A DNA stretch of 64,000 nucleotides, from the NCBI RefSeq assembly GCF_003182255.1, contig NZ_QGTQ01000035.1:1-64000 (forward strand), given 5' to 3'. The DNA comes from Paenibacillus cellulosilyticus (GTDB taxonomy: Bacteria; Bacillota; Bacilli; Paenibacillales; Paenibacillaceae). Below the pieces are notes generated by a model. The model was not told the origin of the DNA and made no database searches. It worked only from the letters and a program-made list of their open reading frames with translations. The translations under genes were made by a program, and so were the position numbers. Shown one piece after another: positions 1-9,720 of this stretch (position 1 is its first letter; every line of letters starts with the position of its first letter).

Positions 1-440
1 TGCAGTAGAACTTAAAGAGAAGTGCGCATCAACGCAACTTCTGTTCCTGCATACCCCGACTGTGTCATCAACAACTGTCAGCCCTAATTCCATCGTTTCA
101 TCCGACATCTTAATAGTTGAAATCCTGCGAATGGTTGAGCATTCGTGGGAGAAACCCTTAAATACGAGGGACGGTTGTTAGAGGGCTTATAGGGGCATGT
201 TTCAGTCGGATATGTTTCTGCGGGCTCCAATAACACCTATAGCCACCGTTAGCGTTTAAATTAAACGGATTTTGCAGCAATAGCCGCTGTGGCAACCGAT
301 ACAATACGCCCCCGTCTCGAGAAGTTAGGATTCAGTGATGTGGATCGCTTCTGCATCACTGTTTTTATTCGTTATAGACAGTTATAGACAGTTGATGTTA
401 CTTGTCTGCTTATGCGACAGTTACGCAATTAGCAGATGAA
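1..440. other. left-edge region without a recognised gene
   Basis: No convincing gene is seen in the first 440 bases. A reading frame on the plus strand is open from the edge to about 181 and one on the minus strand starts near 108 and runs off the edge. Neither has a good ribosome site or recognisable family features, so neither is called. The only clear signal is a plus-strand terminator at 333-366, which implies a plus-strand transcript from the left or from within this stretch. Confidence 0.4.
333..366 (+). terminator. rho-independent terminator with no assigned gene
   Basis: CAGTGATG at 333-340 pairs with CATCACTG at 354-361 and is followed by five T on the plus strand. The nearest annotated gene is on the opposite strand, so the transcript it ends is not identified. 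Confidence 0.6.
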
Positions 441-488
441 CAAAAAAAAGCTGGCAGCCTTGTTCTTACTAGGCTAACCAGCTTCTTT
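441..488 (-). terminator. terminator of the HAD phosphatase gene
   Basis: An interrupted stem (AAGCTGG plus AGCCT arms) is followed on the minus strand by a run of eight T (441-450 region). It lies just after the stop of the HAD gene. Confidence 0.7.
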
Positions 489-493
489 TCGTA

Positions 494-1153
494 TTAAGGC
501 AGTACAATCGTAATAAGTTCCTCTAAATCGTCAATGACCGCATTGGCATGCTCAACTGATTCATACGGAGCGGACCTTTTCCAAACGGCTCTCATGCCAA
601 CCTCGCGGCTTGCACGAATGTCGTTGTCGGGATGATCCCCTACGAATAATGCATCCTCAGCAGTGACGCCAAGCTTCGTTAATGCTCGATGGAAAATTGC
701 AGGGTCGGGCTTGCGCAGTCCCTCCCACTCGGATATCAACACTTCATCAAACAAATGCTCGATGTTAAGCGCCTTGAAATTATCGTATTGAAACTGCCCA
801 AAGCCGTTAGATATAAGCGCTATCTTGATGTCATGCTCCTTCAGCTTCGCGAGCATGCTCTGCAGATTCGCAAAGCCGATGCAATGCTGTTGGAAGCTGC
901 TCACATAATCGTGCAAGCAGTCTGCCCAATCGACATCTGCAATCTCAAACTCCTCAATCAGCTGCTGATACACTTTGTCCTTCCACACATAACCGTGATT
1001 ATCCAGCTCGATAAACCGCTGTACGAACTGTTCTTTCTCCACCGCTTGAAAAGCAGGCATTCGATCGTATTGATCGTTCACGAATGCAAGCAGCGAAGAG
1101 TCCCGATCAAGCAATGTACCGTCTAGATCAAAGAGGACCGCTTTGATAGTCAA
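494..1153 (-). CDS. HAD family hydrolase, subclass IA
   Basis: A 219-residue haloacid dehalogenase-type phosphatase of the usual length. Motif I DLDGT is at residues 9-13, motif II is the Ser of ISNG near residue 115, the motif III Lys is in the RKPDP stretch, and motif IV is GDHPDND. These residues form the Asp-nucleophile phosphatase site. The cap and overall pattern resemble the YjjG/phosphoglycolate phosphatase group, but the substrate cannot be read from sequence. The first codon is probably TTG, preceded by AAGGGATGA. It lies downstream of uvrC on the same strand with about 80 bases between them. Confidence 0.85.
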   Translation of the reverse strand: MTIKAVLFDLDGTLLDRDSSLLAFVNDQYDRMPAFQAVEKEQFVQRFIELDNHGYVWKDKVYQQLIEEFEIADVDWADCLHDYVSSFQQHCIGFANLQSMLAKLKEHDIKIALISNGFGQFQYDNFKALNIEHLFDEVLISEWEGLRKPDPAIFHRALTKLGVTAEDALFVGDHPDNDIRASREVGMRAVWKRSAPYESVEHANAVIDDLEELITIVLP

Positions 1154-1232
1154 TTGGAATCATCCCTTTTCTACTAGACTAGAAGGTATGCAAGTATGTC
1201 TCGTTGGTCAAAGGTGTAGCAATGCATTCCTA

Positions 1233-3263
1233 CTATTCCTCATTCTCCGGCACTCCGGCTTCCGCATCCCCCTCCGAGCTCTCTTCCTCTCTAAGCGCCT
1301 GCAAGATCTGTGTCGCAAGCTTCTCGCCAATGGAGAGAGGCTTGAAGTCCTCGATGGACGCCTCACGGATTTTCTTGAGCGAGCCAAAATGCTTGAGCAG
1401 CGCTTTACGGCGCTTCTCTCCGATACCTGGGATGGAGTCGAGACGCGAGGCGACCATCGACTTGCCGCGCTGTTCGCGGTGGAACGTAATGGCGAAGCGG
1501 TGCACCTCATCCTGGATGCGTTGCAGCAGGTAAAACTCTTGGCTGTCGCGCGGCAGTGGTACGATCTCAGGCGGGTCGCCGGTCATGAGCTGGGCGGTCC
1601 GGTGCTTCGCATCTTTAACGAGGCCGCACACTGGAATGGACAATCCAAGCTCGTTCTCCAATACGTCGAGCGCTACGGCGATTTGGCCTCTGCCGCCATC
1701 GACAACGATTAGATCAGGACGTTGAAGATCTTCCTTAAGCACCCGCTCGTAACGACGGCGGATTACTTCGCGCATCGTCTCGTAGTCGTCCGCGCCGACG
1801 ACGGTACGCACTTTATATTTGCGGTACTCTTTCCGATCCGGCTTGCCGTCCGTGAAGACGACCATAGCCGATACCGGGTTCGTACCTTGAATGTTCGAGT
1901 TATCGAACGCCTCAATGCGGTGTACCGATTCGAGTCCGAGCCAGCCGGCAAGCGATTCGGTCGCCTTCACGCTGCGCTCCTCATCCCGTTCGATCAGCTT
2001 GAACTTCTCGTCCAGCGACACCTTCGCATTGTTGCAGGCCATTCGTACGACATCCCGCTTCTTCCCGCGCTGCGGCACGAATACCTTCACGTTCAGCCAC
2101 TTCTGCAGCGACTCACGGATATCGTTCGCTCGTGAGCCAGCAGGCGCTTGGTCCTCGCCTTCTTCTGCGTCAACAACAGCATCAGAAGTTTCCACGACCT
2201 CTGCTTGTGCAGCTGTTTCTTCACTAACAACCTGTGTCACTTCTGATTCAGAAGCATCCGAAGTTTCCTTCGATGCTTCTTCCCCCTGCTCCTCTGGCGG
2301 GGACGGCAGCAGAATCTCACGCGGCAGCGCCGGATTCTCGCTATAATATTGCGCCACGAACGTGACGAAGTCGTCATACGCTTCACCGTAATACGGGAAT
2401 GACGAGGAGCGGCGCTCCACCATTTTACCCGAACGCATGTACAGAATTTGCACACTCATCCAGCCCTTATCAACGGCGTAGCCGAATACGTCGCGGTCAA
2501 CCGCATCCGCAAGCGTAATCTTCTGTTTCTCGACGATCGCGTCGATAGCCATAATCTGATCGCGATATTCCTTGGCACGTTCGAATTCGAGCGTCTCTGC
2601 GGCTGCTTCCATTTTGCGCTGAAGCTCCGCCTTCACTTCGTCCTGACCGCCATTAAGAAACTTCGTGATCGCCTGAATCATCCGATCGTACTCGCTTGTC
2701 TCCACCGGATATTCGCATGGCGCGATACATTGGCCAATGTGGTAATACAGACACACCTTGTCCGGCAACGTATTGCATTTGCGAAGCGGATAGAGGCGAT
2801 CGAGCAGCTTCTTGGTCTGTTGAGCCGCAAAAGCGTTCGGATACGGGCCAAAATATTTGGCCTTGTCCTTCAGCACCCGACGCGTAACCTCCAGCTTCGG
2901 ATGGCGCTCATTCGTTATTTTGATATAAGGAAATGTCTTGTCGTCCTTCAGTAATACGTTGTAACGCGGGTGATACTGCTTGATCAGATTGCACTCGAGA
3001 ATGAGTGACTCCATGTTGCTGCCAACTACAATATATTCAAAATCGCGGATTTCGGAGACGAGTCGCTGCGTCTTGCCGTTATGCGAGCCGTTGAAATAGG
3101 AGCGAACCCGGTTCTTCAGCACCTTCGCCTTGCCGACGTAGATGATCGTCCCTTCGCCGTTCTTCATTAAATAACAGCCCGGCGCATCCGGCAGCAGCGC
3201 CAGCTTGCTCCGGATCAACTCCGCAGATGCGTCTCTGTCTCCTGTGTTTCCTCGCCGATCCAT
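1233..3263 (-). CDS. uvrC: excinuclease ABC subunit C
   Basis: UvrC makes the dual incisions around bulky DNA lesions in nucleotide excision repair. The protein has an N-terminal GIY-YIG nuclease domain (GCYLMK to YVGKAK), a Cys cluster ([14 protein letters not shown]), a UVR helix pair for UvrB contact, an RNase H-like second nuclease with FDNSN, and C-terminal helix-hairpin-helix repeats ([10 protein letters not shown]). The start was set at 3263 because GGAGGG precedes that ATG; an in-frame start 10 codons upstream lacks this. At 676 residues it is longer than the roughly 600 usual. The excess is an acidic Glu/Ser/Thr-rich insert at about residues 318-378, between the UVR region and the second nuclease. 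Confidence 0.97.
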   Translation of the reverse strand: MDRRGNTGDRDASAELIRSKLALLPDAPGCYLMKNGEGTIIYVGKAKVLKNRVRSYFNGSHNGKTQRLVSEIRDFEYIVVGSNMESLILECNLIKQYHPRYNVLLKDDKTFPYIKITNERHPKLEVTRRVLKDKAKYFGPYPNAFAAQQTKKLLDRLYPLRKCNTLPDKVCLYYHIGQCIAPCEYPVETSEYDRMIQAITKFLNGGQDEVKAELQRKMEAAAETLEFERAKEYRDQIMAIDAIVEKQKITLADAVDRDVFGYAVDKGWMSVQILYMRSGKMVERRSSSFPYYGEAYDDFVTFVAQYYSENPALPREILLPSPPEEQGEEASKETSDASESEVTQVVSEETAAQAEVVETSDAVVDAEEGEDQAPAGSRANDIRESLQKWLNVKVFVPQRGKKRDVVRMACNNAKVSLDEKFKLIERDEERSVKATESLAGWLGLESVHRIEAFDNSNIQGTNPVSAMVVFTDGKPDRKEYRKYKVRTVVGADDYETMREVIRRRYERVLKEDLQRPDLIVVDGGRGQIAVALDVLENELGLSIPVCGLVKDAKHRTAQLMTGDPPEIVPLPRDSQEFYLLQRIQDEVHRFAITFHREQRGKSMVASRLDSIPGIGEKRRKALLKHFGSLKKIREASIEDFKPLSIGEKLATQILQALREEESSEGDAEAGVPENEE

Positions 3264-3413
3264 CGGTCTCCCTCCGAACGTAAGAACATGCATGAATTCA
3301 AGCGCAATGCGCCATCCTGTCTATTGTAGCATACGTTAGCCTACAGGTTTGTCTGGTTTTTGCTGTACGATCGTGTTCAAAAAGGATCAAAAGGGGAGTT
3401 TTTGGACGACCTC

Positions 3414-3443
3414 TTTACAATTGTTTACGTAGTTGGTTATACT
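3414..3443 (+). promoter_or_regulatory. sigma-A type promoter of the yqzM-like gene
   Basis: TTTACA at 3414-3419 and TATACT at 3438-3443 are separated by 18 bases, about 45 bases upstream of the start codon. Confidence 0.6.
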
Positions 3444-3486
3444 ACAACTATATATTTATGGTAACGTCGAGGGGGATTTGAAAGCG

Positions 3487-3645
3487 ATGAACAACACGCA
3501 ATATGCAGTGGAAGATCCACGCGCACACGTGAACCAAGAGCCGCGCGATGACCTGAAAGACGTCGTATTTGGCTTCGGCGGTATGCTTGCATTCATGACC
3601 ATCGTCTTCTTCGGAATGGTCATTATCAAGTTCGTTCAATCCTAA
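3487..3645 (+). CDS. YqzM-like small membrane protein
   Basis: A 52-residue protein with a charged N-terminal half and one predicted membrane helix (FGGMLAFMTIVFFGMVIIKF) ending in a short tail. The shape and the C-terminal IKFV segment resemble the YqzM family of Bacillales, whose function is not established. The start at 3487 was chosen because GAGGGGGA lies 8 bases upstream; the longer frame from 3433 has no ribosome site. It has its own promoter and terminator and so looks monocistronic. Confidence 0.75.
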   Translation: MNNTQYAVEDPRAHVNQEPRDDLKDVVFGFGGMLAFMTIVFFGMVIIKFVQS

Positions 3646-3656
3646 TGACTCATGCG

Positions 3657-3695
3657 AAGGCTCCGATCGGCTAATGCCGGTACGGAGCCTTTTTC
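3657..3695 (+). terminator. terminator after the yqzM-like gene
   Basis: AAGGCTCCG at 3657-3665 pairs with CGGAGCCTT at 3683-3691, followed by T residues on the plus strand. Confidence 0.75.
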
Positions 3696-4299
3696 ATTTC
3701 TTTATCGCATATACGCCAATTGCCTCATACGAGGGCTTCGCCCGCGTATTACTCTTATATAGCGTAATTGCACCTGCTTCCCAGTTCCACTCGGCGCTGG
3801 ACACGTTTTCTCCCACCCGCAGTGCCGCCTGTTCAAAAGGCAATGCCCCAGCATAGTTGCGCGCGAGCGTCAGATGCGGCTTATAAGGCCGCTGCTCCGG
3901 CTCAAAACCTAGAGGTTTCATCGCTTCCACCACTTTACGCTGCAAACGTTCGAGCTGCCTCATATCCGTCTCAATGCCCGCCCACAGCACTGACGGACGT
4001 TCCCGTCGTCCGAATACACCTAAGCCGCTGATACCGACCTTAAGCTCTGACGACCAACCGCTAGGCGTCGAGAAGTCCTGCAGCGCAGCATCGATGCCCG
4101 CTATCCGATCCTTCGGCACATCGCCGAGAAACTGCAGCGTCACATGCAAATCCATCGGATGCACCCACCGTTTGAACGGCAGCGCATCACGAATCAGATT
4201 CATCTGTACACTGAAAGCCTGCTTTAACGACTCCGGCAGCGCCAGTGCGATAAACAATCGCTCCTGCTGCACGTCTTCGCTAACCGAATCCTTTTCCAT
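3694..4299 (-). CDS. thpR: RNA 2',3'-cyclic phosphodiesterase (2H family)
   Basis: This 201-residue protein belongs to the 2H phosphoesterases, which open 2',3'-cyclic phosphate ends of RNA. The two signature tetrapeptides are visible: HVTL at residues 52-55 and HLTL at 142-145. They supply the two catalytic His and two Thr of the pseudo-symmetric site. The length fits the bacterial LigT/ThpR group. A good ribosome site (GGAGGTGGAG) precedes the ATG. It is a single gene on the minus strand, convergent with the YqzM-like gene. Confidence 0.9.
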   Translation of the reverse strand: MEKDSVSEDVQQERLFIALALPESLKQAFSVQMNLIRDALPFKRWVHPMDLHVTLQFLGDVPKDRIAGIDAALQDFSTPSGWSSELKVGISGLGVFGRRERPSVLWAGIETDMRQLERLQRKVVEAMKPLGFEPEQRPYKPHLTLARNYAGALPFEQAALRVGENVSSAEWNWEAGAITLYKSNTRAKPSYEAIGVYAIKK

Positions 4300-4375
4300 C
4301 GATTCTCCACCTCCGAACTTGTACCTTCCCCCTTATTGTACCCGATTCGAAAGCGAAGCTGACAAATAAGGCCAC

Positions 4376-4407
4376 CCCTCCCATCAGCATAAGCTGGATG
4401 GGAGGAA
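4376..4407 (-). terminator. hairpin after the sulfate transport operon
   Basis: CCTCCCATC and GATGGGAGG form a strong stem between the yezD stop and thpR. The minus-strand tail is T-poor, so termination strength is uncertain. Confidence 0.45.
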
Positions 4408-4454
4408 TGACCCTTACAGGAAGCCTATTAGCTACCGAATAATTGACTCGAACC

Positions 4455-4709
4455 TTAACCGTTCGCAACCTTGCTGCTGCGCGAAGCCGATTTGAGCGAT
4501 TGAGCAGTCTTTTTCTCCTGCGCGGAATCCGAGTTCACTGCTGCAGGCGCCACACCTGCGGAAGGGTCGAACCGTTTGCGTTCCGTCCGATCGATCTGAA
4601 CGATACGCCCATCATGAACCGTAATGAGTACGGAACCGTATTCCATTCCTTTTAATTGATCCGAGATGCGCTCCTGCCACCAATCATTCAGTTCGACTTG
4701 CTTTGCCAT
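4455..4709 (-). CDS. yezD: YezD family small protein
   Basis: An 84-residue protein with the YezD (DUF2292) pattern: an N-terminal segment ([10 protein letters not shown] to [17 protein letters not shown]) followed by a polar Ser/Ala-rich tail that is longer than usual. The family is commonly found with sulfate or sulfonate assimilation genes, and here it is the last gene of the sulfate transporter operon. Its biochemical role is unknown. The start at 4709 is supported by GGAGGGG six bases upstream. It overlaps the end of cysW, consistent with translational coupling. Confidence 0.8.
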   Translation of the reverse strand: MAKQVELNDWWQERISDQLKGMEYGSVLITVHDGRIVQIDRTERKRFDPSAGVAPAAVNSDSAQEKKTAQSLKSASRSSKVANG

Positions 4710-5566
4710 TTCGATCCCCTCCACTCAATTAATTTCTTAGCTACCAATGTGATAAGCGCCAGCATCACAAGCAAGGATGCGACAGCAAACGAAGCAGAAA
4801 ACTGATATTCGTTATATAGGATTTCAATGTGCAGCGGCAGCGTGTTCGTCTCGCCGCGAATGTGGCCGGAGATGACCGACACCGCACCGAACTCCCCCAT
4901 CGCCCTCGCGTTGCACAAAATAATACCGTACAGCAATCCCCACTTGATGTTCGGCAGCGTCACATGCCAGAACAGCTTGAAGCCCTTAGCACCCAGGCTG
5001 ACAGCTGCTTCTTCCTCTTGAACCCCTTGGGCGTCCATTAGCGGAATGAGCTCGCGTGCCACGAATGGGAAGGTGACGAACACCGTTGCCAGAATGATGC
5101 CTGGCAGTGCGAATACAATTTGAATGCCATGATCATCGAGCCAGGGACCAAGAAACCCTTGCGCCCCGAATAAGAGTACATAGATAAGTCCCGAAATAAC
5201 CGGCGATACGGCAAAAGGCAAATCAATCAGCGTGATCAGGAAGTTACGACCACGGAACTTAAACTTCGTAATGAGCCAGGCGGCCATAATGCCGAATACC
5301 GTATTCAGCGGAATCGCGATTAGCGATACGATGAGCGTCAGCTTGAGTGCCGACTTCGCATCCGAATCGGTCAGCGCTGCGACATAAACATCCCACCCTT
5401 TCTTCAGCCCCTCATAGAACACGGTGACGAGCGGCAATACGACCATCAGTGTGAGAAATAAGAGCGCAACGCCAATCAACACGAACCGAACAAAACCAGA
5501 TTCATTAATATGCTTCGGTCTAACCGATGCTTCTTCCGATAAATGTGCCGTAACCGCTCCAGCCAT
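4688..5566 (-). CDS. cysW: sulfate ABC transporter permease CysW
   Basis: A 292-residue inner-membrane permease with about six hydrophobic helices and the ABC permease EAA loop ([20 protein letters not shown]), which docks the ATPase. The [11 protein letters not shown] segment is typical of sulfate and molybdate permeases. It pairs with CysT to form the channel. It is preceded by GGGGAGG, follows cysT by 26 bases and overlaps yezD. The N-terminal tail of about 20 residues before the first helix is slightly long. Confidence 0.93.
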   Translation of the reverse strand: MAGAVTAHLSEEASVRPKHINESGFVRFVLIGVALLFLTLMVVLPLVTVFYEGLKKGWDVYVAALTDSDAKSALKLTLIVSLIAIPLNTVFGIMAAWLITKFKFRGRNFLITLIDLPFAVSPVISGLIYVLLFGAQGFLGPWLDDHGIQIVFALPGIILATVFVTFPFVARELIPLMDAQGVQEEEAAVSLGAKGFKLFWHVTLPNIKWGLLYGIILCNARAMGEFGAVSVISGHIRGETNTLPLHIEILYNEYQFSASFAVASLLVMLALITLVAKKLIEWRGSKWQSKSN

Positions 5567-5592
5567 CTACAATTCCTCCCCTTCGTTATGAA

Positions 5593-6426
5593 TTATGCTG
5601 ATGTCGTCCGCTTACTTATTCTGGACTGCAGGACGTTAATGATCAGCAGCGCAATGAAGGAGAAGACGAGCATGACGAGGGCAATCGCTGTCGCACCTGC
5701 GTAATCGAACTGCTCCAGCTTCGTCATAATGAGCAATGGCGTTATCTCGGTCCGTAATGGCATATTGCCGGAGATGAACACAACCGAGCCATACTCACCG
5801 ATACCACGCGCAAATGCGAGTGCAAAGCCCGTCAACAGAGCTGGCGTAATCTCAGGTAAAATAATTCGGCTGAATGTCCGCCACCGATGGGCACCTAACA
5901 TAACGGCCGCTTCCTCCGTGTCCTTCTCAAGATCCTGCAAGATCGGCTGTACGGTCCTTACGACGAATGGAAGACCGATGAAGACGAGTGCGATCGTAAT
6001 CCCGAGCGGTGTGAACGCCACCTTAATGCCTAGCGGCTCCAGCTTCGAGCCAATGAGGCCATTCTGAGCATAAATCGTCGTCAGTGCGATACCCGCAACC
6101 GCTGTTGGCAGTGCAAAAGGCAGATCAACGAGGCTGTCGACGATGGATTTGCCTGGAAACTTATAACGTACGAGCACCCAAGCGATCAGCAATCCGAACA
6201 CGGCGTTAATGCCAGCTGCAGACAGCGCGGTAAGAAAGCTGATCTTATAAGCAGCAATTACACGCGTATTCCAAATCGTATGCCAGAAGTCCGACCATCC
6301 CATCCCGGCGGTCTTGATGAACACGCCGGAGAGTGGGATGAGAACGATGACGCTCAAGTAGAAGATCGTATAGCCGAGCGAGAGATTGAATCCTGGAAGA
6401 ACCCGGCGGATAGCGGAACCTTTCAT
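5593..6426 (-). CDS. cysT: sulfate ABC transporter permease CysT
   Basis: This 277-residue membrane protein has six predicted helices and the EAA loop ([18 protein letters not shown]). The following [14 protein letters not shown] stretch is characteristic of the CysT/CysU permease. It forms a heterodimer with CysW for sulfate and thiosulfate uptake. A ribosome site (AAGGAGC) lies 10 bases before the ATG. It follows the binding-protein gene by 44 bases in the same operon. Confidence 0.94.
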   Translation of the reverse strand: MKGSAIRRVLPGFNLSLGYTIFYLSVIVLIPLSGVFIKTAGMGWSDFWHTIWNTRVIAAYKISFLTALSAAGINAVFGLLIAWVLVRYKFPGKSIVDSLVDLPFALPTAVAGIALTTIYAQNGLIGSKLEPLGIKVAFTPLGITIALVFIGLPFVVRTVQPILQDLEKDTEEAAVMLGAHRWRTFSRIILPEITPALLTGFALAFARGIGEYGSVVFISGNMPLRTEITPLLIMTKLEQFDYAGATAIALVMLVFSFIALLIINVLQSRISKRTTSA

Positions 6427-6470
6427 GTGAAGTCAGCTCCTTGCGAAATCTGTAAGATCAATATCATTGC

Positions 6471-7586
6471 TTATTTGCCTGGAACGTAGATTTTATCGAA
6501 AATACCGCCGTCAGCGAAATGCTTCTTCTGAGCTTCTTGCCAACCGCCGAAATCATTGTCGATCGTCAGCAGTTCAAGCGATTTGAATTGATCCTTGAAC
6601 TCATCCGCTACCGATTGCAGACGTGGACGGTAGTAGTTCTGAGCTGCGATGCGTTGGCCTTCTTCCGAATACAAGTATTTCAGATAAGCTTCGGATACTT
6701 CACGTGTACCGCGATCGTCAGCCACTTTATCTACAACTGCAACTGGCGGTTCAGCCAGGATGCTGAGCGATGGGTAGACGATTTCGAATTTGTCTGGTCC
6801 GAGCTCATTGATGGACAGGAATGCTTCGTTCTCCCAAGCAAGCAGCACGTCGCCAATTCCGCGCTCTACGAACGTCGTCGTGGAGCCGCGTGCGCCGGAG
6901 TCGAGTACCGGTACATTTTTGTACAGCTTCTGTACGAACTCTTGCGCCTTCGTCTCGTCGTTGTTGTTATGTTTCAGCGCATACCCCCAAGCTGCGAGAT
7001 AGTTCCAACGTGCACCGCCGGATGTCTTCGGATTCGGTGTAATGACTTCGATGTCGTCCTTCACCAGATCGTCCCAGTCTTTGATGCCCTTCGGGTTGCC
7101 CTTACGAACGAGGAAGACGATCGTCGACGTGTACGGCGAGCTGTTGCTTTCGAACTTGCTCTGCCAGCCTTGGTTGATCAGGCCCTTCTCTTGAATTGCG
7201 TCGATATCATAGCCAAGTGCAAGTGTTACAACGTCCGCTTTCAAACCGTCGATTACTGCCAAGCTTTGTTTGCCGGAGCCGCCATGCGACTGTTTGATCG
7301 TTACCTCTTGACCTGTTTCTTCCTTCCAGTGAGCAGCGAAAGCTTTGTTATATGCTTCATACAATTCGCGGGTTGGATCATAAGATACGTTCAGAAGCTC
7401 AACCGGCTTAAGCGGCTCTTTCTTCTCCGTATCGGTTGTCGTTTGCTCCGTTGTCGTTCCTGTTCCTGTGGATGCTGCTTTATCGCCGCTTGCTTTGTCC
7501 TCTTTATCTTTCGAACCGCAAGCTGTCAGCACCAGAGATACTGCGAGAATAATCGAGAACCATTTCAAAGTAGACCGTTTTGCCAT
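6471..7586 (-). CDS. sbp: sulfate-binding lipoprotein
   Basis: The 371-residue protein begins with a lipoprotein signal and a lipobox ending at Cys23 (LTAC), then a Thr/Glu-rich linker. The mature part matches the sulfate-binding protein family: [21 protein letters not shown], and [13 protein letters not shown]. It would capture sulfate outside the membrane and deliver it to CysT/CysW. It is the first gene of the operon and has a strong promoter about 70 bases upstream. No CysA ATPase gene follows in this operon, so the ATPase must be encoded elsewhere. Confidence 0.94.
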   Translation of the reverse strand: MAKRSTLKWFSIILAVSLVLTACGSKDKEDKASGDKAASTGTGTTTEQTTTDTEKKEPLKPVELLNVSYDPTRELYEAYNKAFAAHWKEETGQEVTIKQSHGGSGKQSLAVIDGLKADVVTLALGYDIDAIQEKGLINQGWQSKFESNSSPYTSTIVFLVRKGNPKGIKDWDDLVKDDIEVITPNPKTSGGARWNYLAAWGYALKHNNNDETKAQEFVQKLYKNVPVLDSGARGSTTTFVERGIGDVLLAWENEAFLSINELGPDKFEIVYPSLSILAEPPVAVVDKVADDRGTREVSEAYLKYLYSEEGQRIAAQNYYRPRLQSVADEFKDQFKSLELLTIDNDFGGWQEAQKKHFADGGIFDKIYVPGK

Positions 7587-7655
7587 AGACCATACACCCC
7601 TTAAGATAATATCAATTAATCCCTACCTGTTTAGTTGGTTATGTTTGATGTACTG

Positions 7656-7685
7656 ATTCTATCAGGCAACCGTTGCCAGTGTCAA
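7656..7685 (-). promoter_or_regulatory. promoter of the sulfate operon with a palindrome in its spacer
   Basis: On the minus strand TTGACA (7685-7680) and TAGAAT (7661-7656) are 18 bases apart. The spacer holds the 13-base perfect palindrome GGCAACCGTTGCC at 7665-7677. Its position between the -35 and -10 elements is where a repressor could block RNA polymerase. Confidence 0.65.
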
Positions 7686-7751
7686 CGACTAATTTCAATA
7701 AATCTGATAAGGATTATAAGATTTGATTATTGGGGCTTATTTTGGGTATGC

Positions 7752-7800
7752 AAAAAGCAGATCTCCGTTGGCCTCTTTCAGCCATGGAAACCTGCTTTTT
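7752..7800 (-). terminator. terminator after the DUF4309 lipoprotein gene
   Basis: AAAAAGCAG and CTGCTTTTT arms close a 49-base hairpin with T runs on both strands. It may act in both directions. Confidence 0.65.
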
Positions 7801-7830
7801 CCGTAATCTTATAGAATGAGATGGGCAGCT

Positions 7831-8580
7831 TTAGCGCGCTCCCATCGGCTTGGCCGCCTTCGGCGACACGACGCTGACGTAATCAATCGCGGCATTCGTT
7901 TGCCCCCGCGCAGGCTTTGGCGTCGTATAAGCGAACTTCAACTGATACGATCCCTTTTTGTACACGAGAATCGTCTTCTTGCCAGACTTACGCATCGAGA
8001 AGGGCTTGCCGAGCGTTGATCGAACCTCTGTTGATGTGATTTTGACGCCATCCTTGATCGGATCCAATGCTGTCTCCGAAATCCGAATTTCCTTTAGCAC
8101 ATCCCCGCGGCCAACAGCGAATGCAATCGTCCCTTTCATCATACCCGGCATGTACTCCTGAAAGCCGTTTACCTTACGGTTAGGCTCGCCCCATGCCTTA
8201 TGCACTTCGGTAATAAGGGTTTTGCCTACGACAAAATTGTCCGCATTCACCATCTGCCCATTGTTGGCCAGCTCATTAATTCGTTCGATGAACTGATGAT
8301 GAATTTGTTTATCTGTTGGTTCACTCGTCTGGTAGCTGCGGCTTCGGCTAACCGTGTTCGTCGGTGGCGTCGAGGAATACGAATGCAATCTGATCTTATG
8401 CACGGTATTGTCTTTCGCATGTACCGTAATTGGATTGGGCCCTTTGATTGCTTGTGATTTCGAGTGATTCTGTGGTTCGTTCGGCTGTACATTGCTTCCG
8501 CATGCGGATAACATGATGACGACTGACGCAGCTGCGACAGCCTTCACTAAGGTATGCTTGCCTGGCCGTTGTGCCTGCAC
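7831..8580 (-). CDS. DUF4309 (YjgB-like) lipoprotein
   Basis: A predicted lipoprotein of 249 residues. A GTG start at 8580 is chosen because AAGGGG lies 8 bases upstream and it begins directly before the signal peptide (lipobox MLSAC, Cys at residue 27). The longer frame from 8688 adds a non-signal extension. After a polar linker, the C-terminal half has the DUF4309 pattern, including VGKTLITEVHKAWGEPN and a GDVLKEIRI segment. The domain is found in Bacillales lipoproteins without a defined activity. It appears monocistronic. Confidence 0.75.
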   Translation of the reverse strand: MQAQRPGKHTLVKAVAAASVVIMLSACGSNVQPNEPQNHSKSQAIKGPNPITVHAKDNTVHKIRLHSYSSTPPTNTVSRSRSYQTSEPTDKQIHHQFIERINELANNGQMVNADNFVVGKTLITEVHKAWGEPNRKVNGFQEYMPGMMKGTIAFAVGRGDVLKEIRISETALDPIKDGVKITSTEVRSTLGKPFSMRKSGKKTILVYKKGSYQLKFAYTTPKPARGQTNAAIDYVSVVSPKAAKPMGAR

Positions 8581-8687
8581 TAGATTAGCCCCTTCCGAAT
8601 CATATAGGTAACCAAGCTTAGTATGAGCATAAATACGGGTTCCTCCTCGTATAGACGAATGCCGTTTGCTGCCAGCCTGCAGGCACA

Positions 8688-8717
8688 CAAAAAACCGGAT
8701 GAGTAATCCTCATCCGG
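8688..8717 (-). terminator. terminator of the dnaB-dnaI operon
   Basis: CCGGATGAG at 8695-8703 pairs with CTCATCCGG at 8709-8717 and is followed on the minus strand by at least six T. Confidence 0.85.
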
Positions 8718-8733
8718 CTGTATTTGACTTCTA

Positions 8734-9687
8734 TTAGCGCTTCCGCTTGTTCGTTCCCGTCACTCGAATAACATCCACATAGGAGCGTATCCGCTCCATA
8801 AGCCGCTCGCCCTTATGACGATCATCGCCTTCCTTGCTCGTAAAGCTGAAGTGCTGCTCAAGCGCTTCGATATCAAGGTTCGACGTGTAGAACGTAGGCT
8901 TCCGCTGCATCCGATAGTTCAGAATGCCGCCCATCACATGGTCACGCACCCAAGGACTTAAGTTCTCCGCCCCTATATCGTCAAAAATAAGCAGGTCGGT
9001 CTCCTTCATCATATCGACCGTTTCCTTCAGCTTACCAGGCTCGTGCATCATCGCCTTCAGGTCTTCCACGAAATCCGGCATGTAGACAATCACGCCGGAA
9101 TAGCCCGCCTTCGCAAGCTCATGCAGCATGTAGCACATGAGGAACGTCTTGCCCGTGCCGAAATGGCCTTCCAAATACAAACCAGACGGCTGCAAGCCTT
9201 GCTCCTTCGTCCGATCGATATATTCGAGCAGTTGTCCAACGGCTTCCATGCGGCCTAGATCGTTCGTAATAATTTCTTCCGCTGAATAGCCGTTGCGAAG
9301 TGCCGTCTCATCGATGTAGAAGCTGCGGACCCGGCTCCGAATTTGTTCCTCATTCTGACGGGCAATGAACTTTTTACAGGATACCTTGCGATCGTACAGA
9401 CGCACTTCTCCGTTCACATTCTCACAGGACAGCATCGTATAATGGCCCTCGAAATCGTTCGGGCATAGATCAAGACCTGGACACCGCTCGCAATTGCGGT
9501 ATTCCTTCACATACTGATAGAACCGATTCAAATTGAGACGGATTGTATTGTTATCCAGCTCTGGGTACTTCGCGCGAAACCGCTCTACGAGCGGGTCCGC
9601 AAGCAGCCCGTCCATCAATTCAGCGGAACGCCTAAGAGCTTCGCTGCCCATTGGCGTCCGTTTCAGCAATTCGCCAAGCGATTCCAT
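8734..9687 (-). CDS. dnaI: primosomal protein DnaI, helicase loader
   Basis: DnaI is the AAA+ ATPase that loads the replicative helicase with DnaB and DnaD in Firmicutes. The 317 residues show an N-terminal helicase-interaction domain with a Cys cluster (C66, C69, C75, C88, C104) expected to bind zinc. The C-terminal AAA+ domain has a Walker A (GHFGTGKT, residues 174-181) and Walker B (LLIFDD, 232-237). It follows dnaB by 33 bases in the same operon, as in Bacillus, and is followed by a clear terminator. Confidence 0.95.
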   Translation of the reverse strand: MESLGELLKRTPMGSEALRRSAELMDGLLADPLVERFRAKYPELDNNTIRLNLNRFYQYVKEYRNCERCPGLDLCPNDFEGHYTMLSCENVNGEVRLYDRKVSCKKFIARQNEEQIRSRVRSFYIDETALRNGYSAEEIITNDLGRMEAVGQLLEYIDRTKEQGLQPSGLYLEGHFGTGKTFLMCYMLHELAKAGYSGVIVYMPDFVEDLKAMMHEPGKLKETVDMMKETDLLIFDDIGAENLSPWVRDHVMGGILNYRMQRKPTFYTSNLDIEALEQHFSFTSKEGDDRHKGERLMERIRSYVDVIRVTGTNKRKR

Positions 9688-9720
9688 GCTGGTTCATCCT
9701 TTCCGTCCTCGTCCATGTTC

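Noticed and set aside
1-108. Minus-strand frame starting near 108 and leaving the window
   Set aside because: Only 36 codons are visible, with no ribosome site and no recognisable motif.
6519-7604. 361-codon frame antisense to the sulfate-binding protein
   Set aside because: Shadow of sbp; composition is not protein-like and there is no ribosome site.
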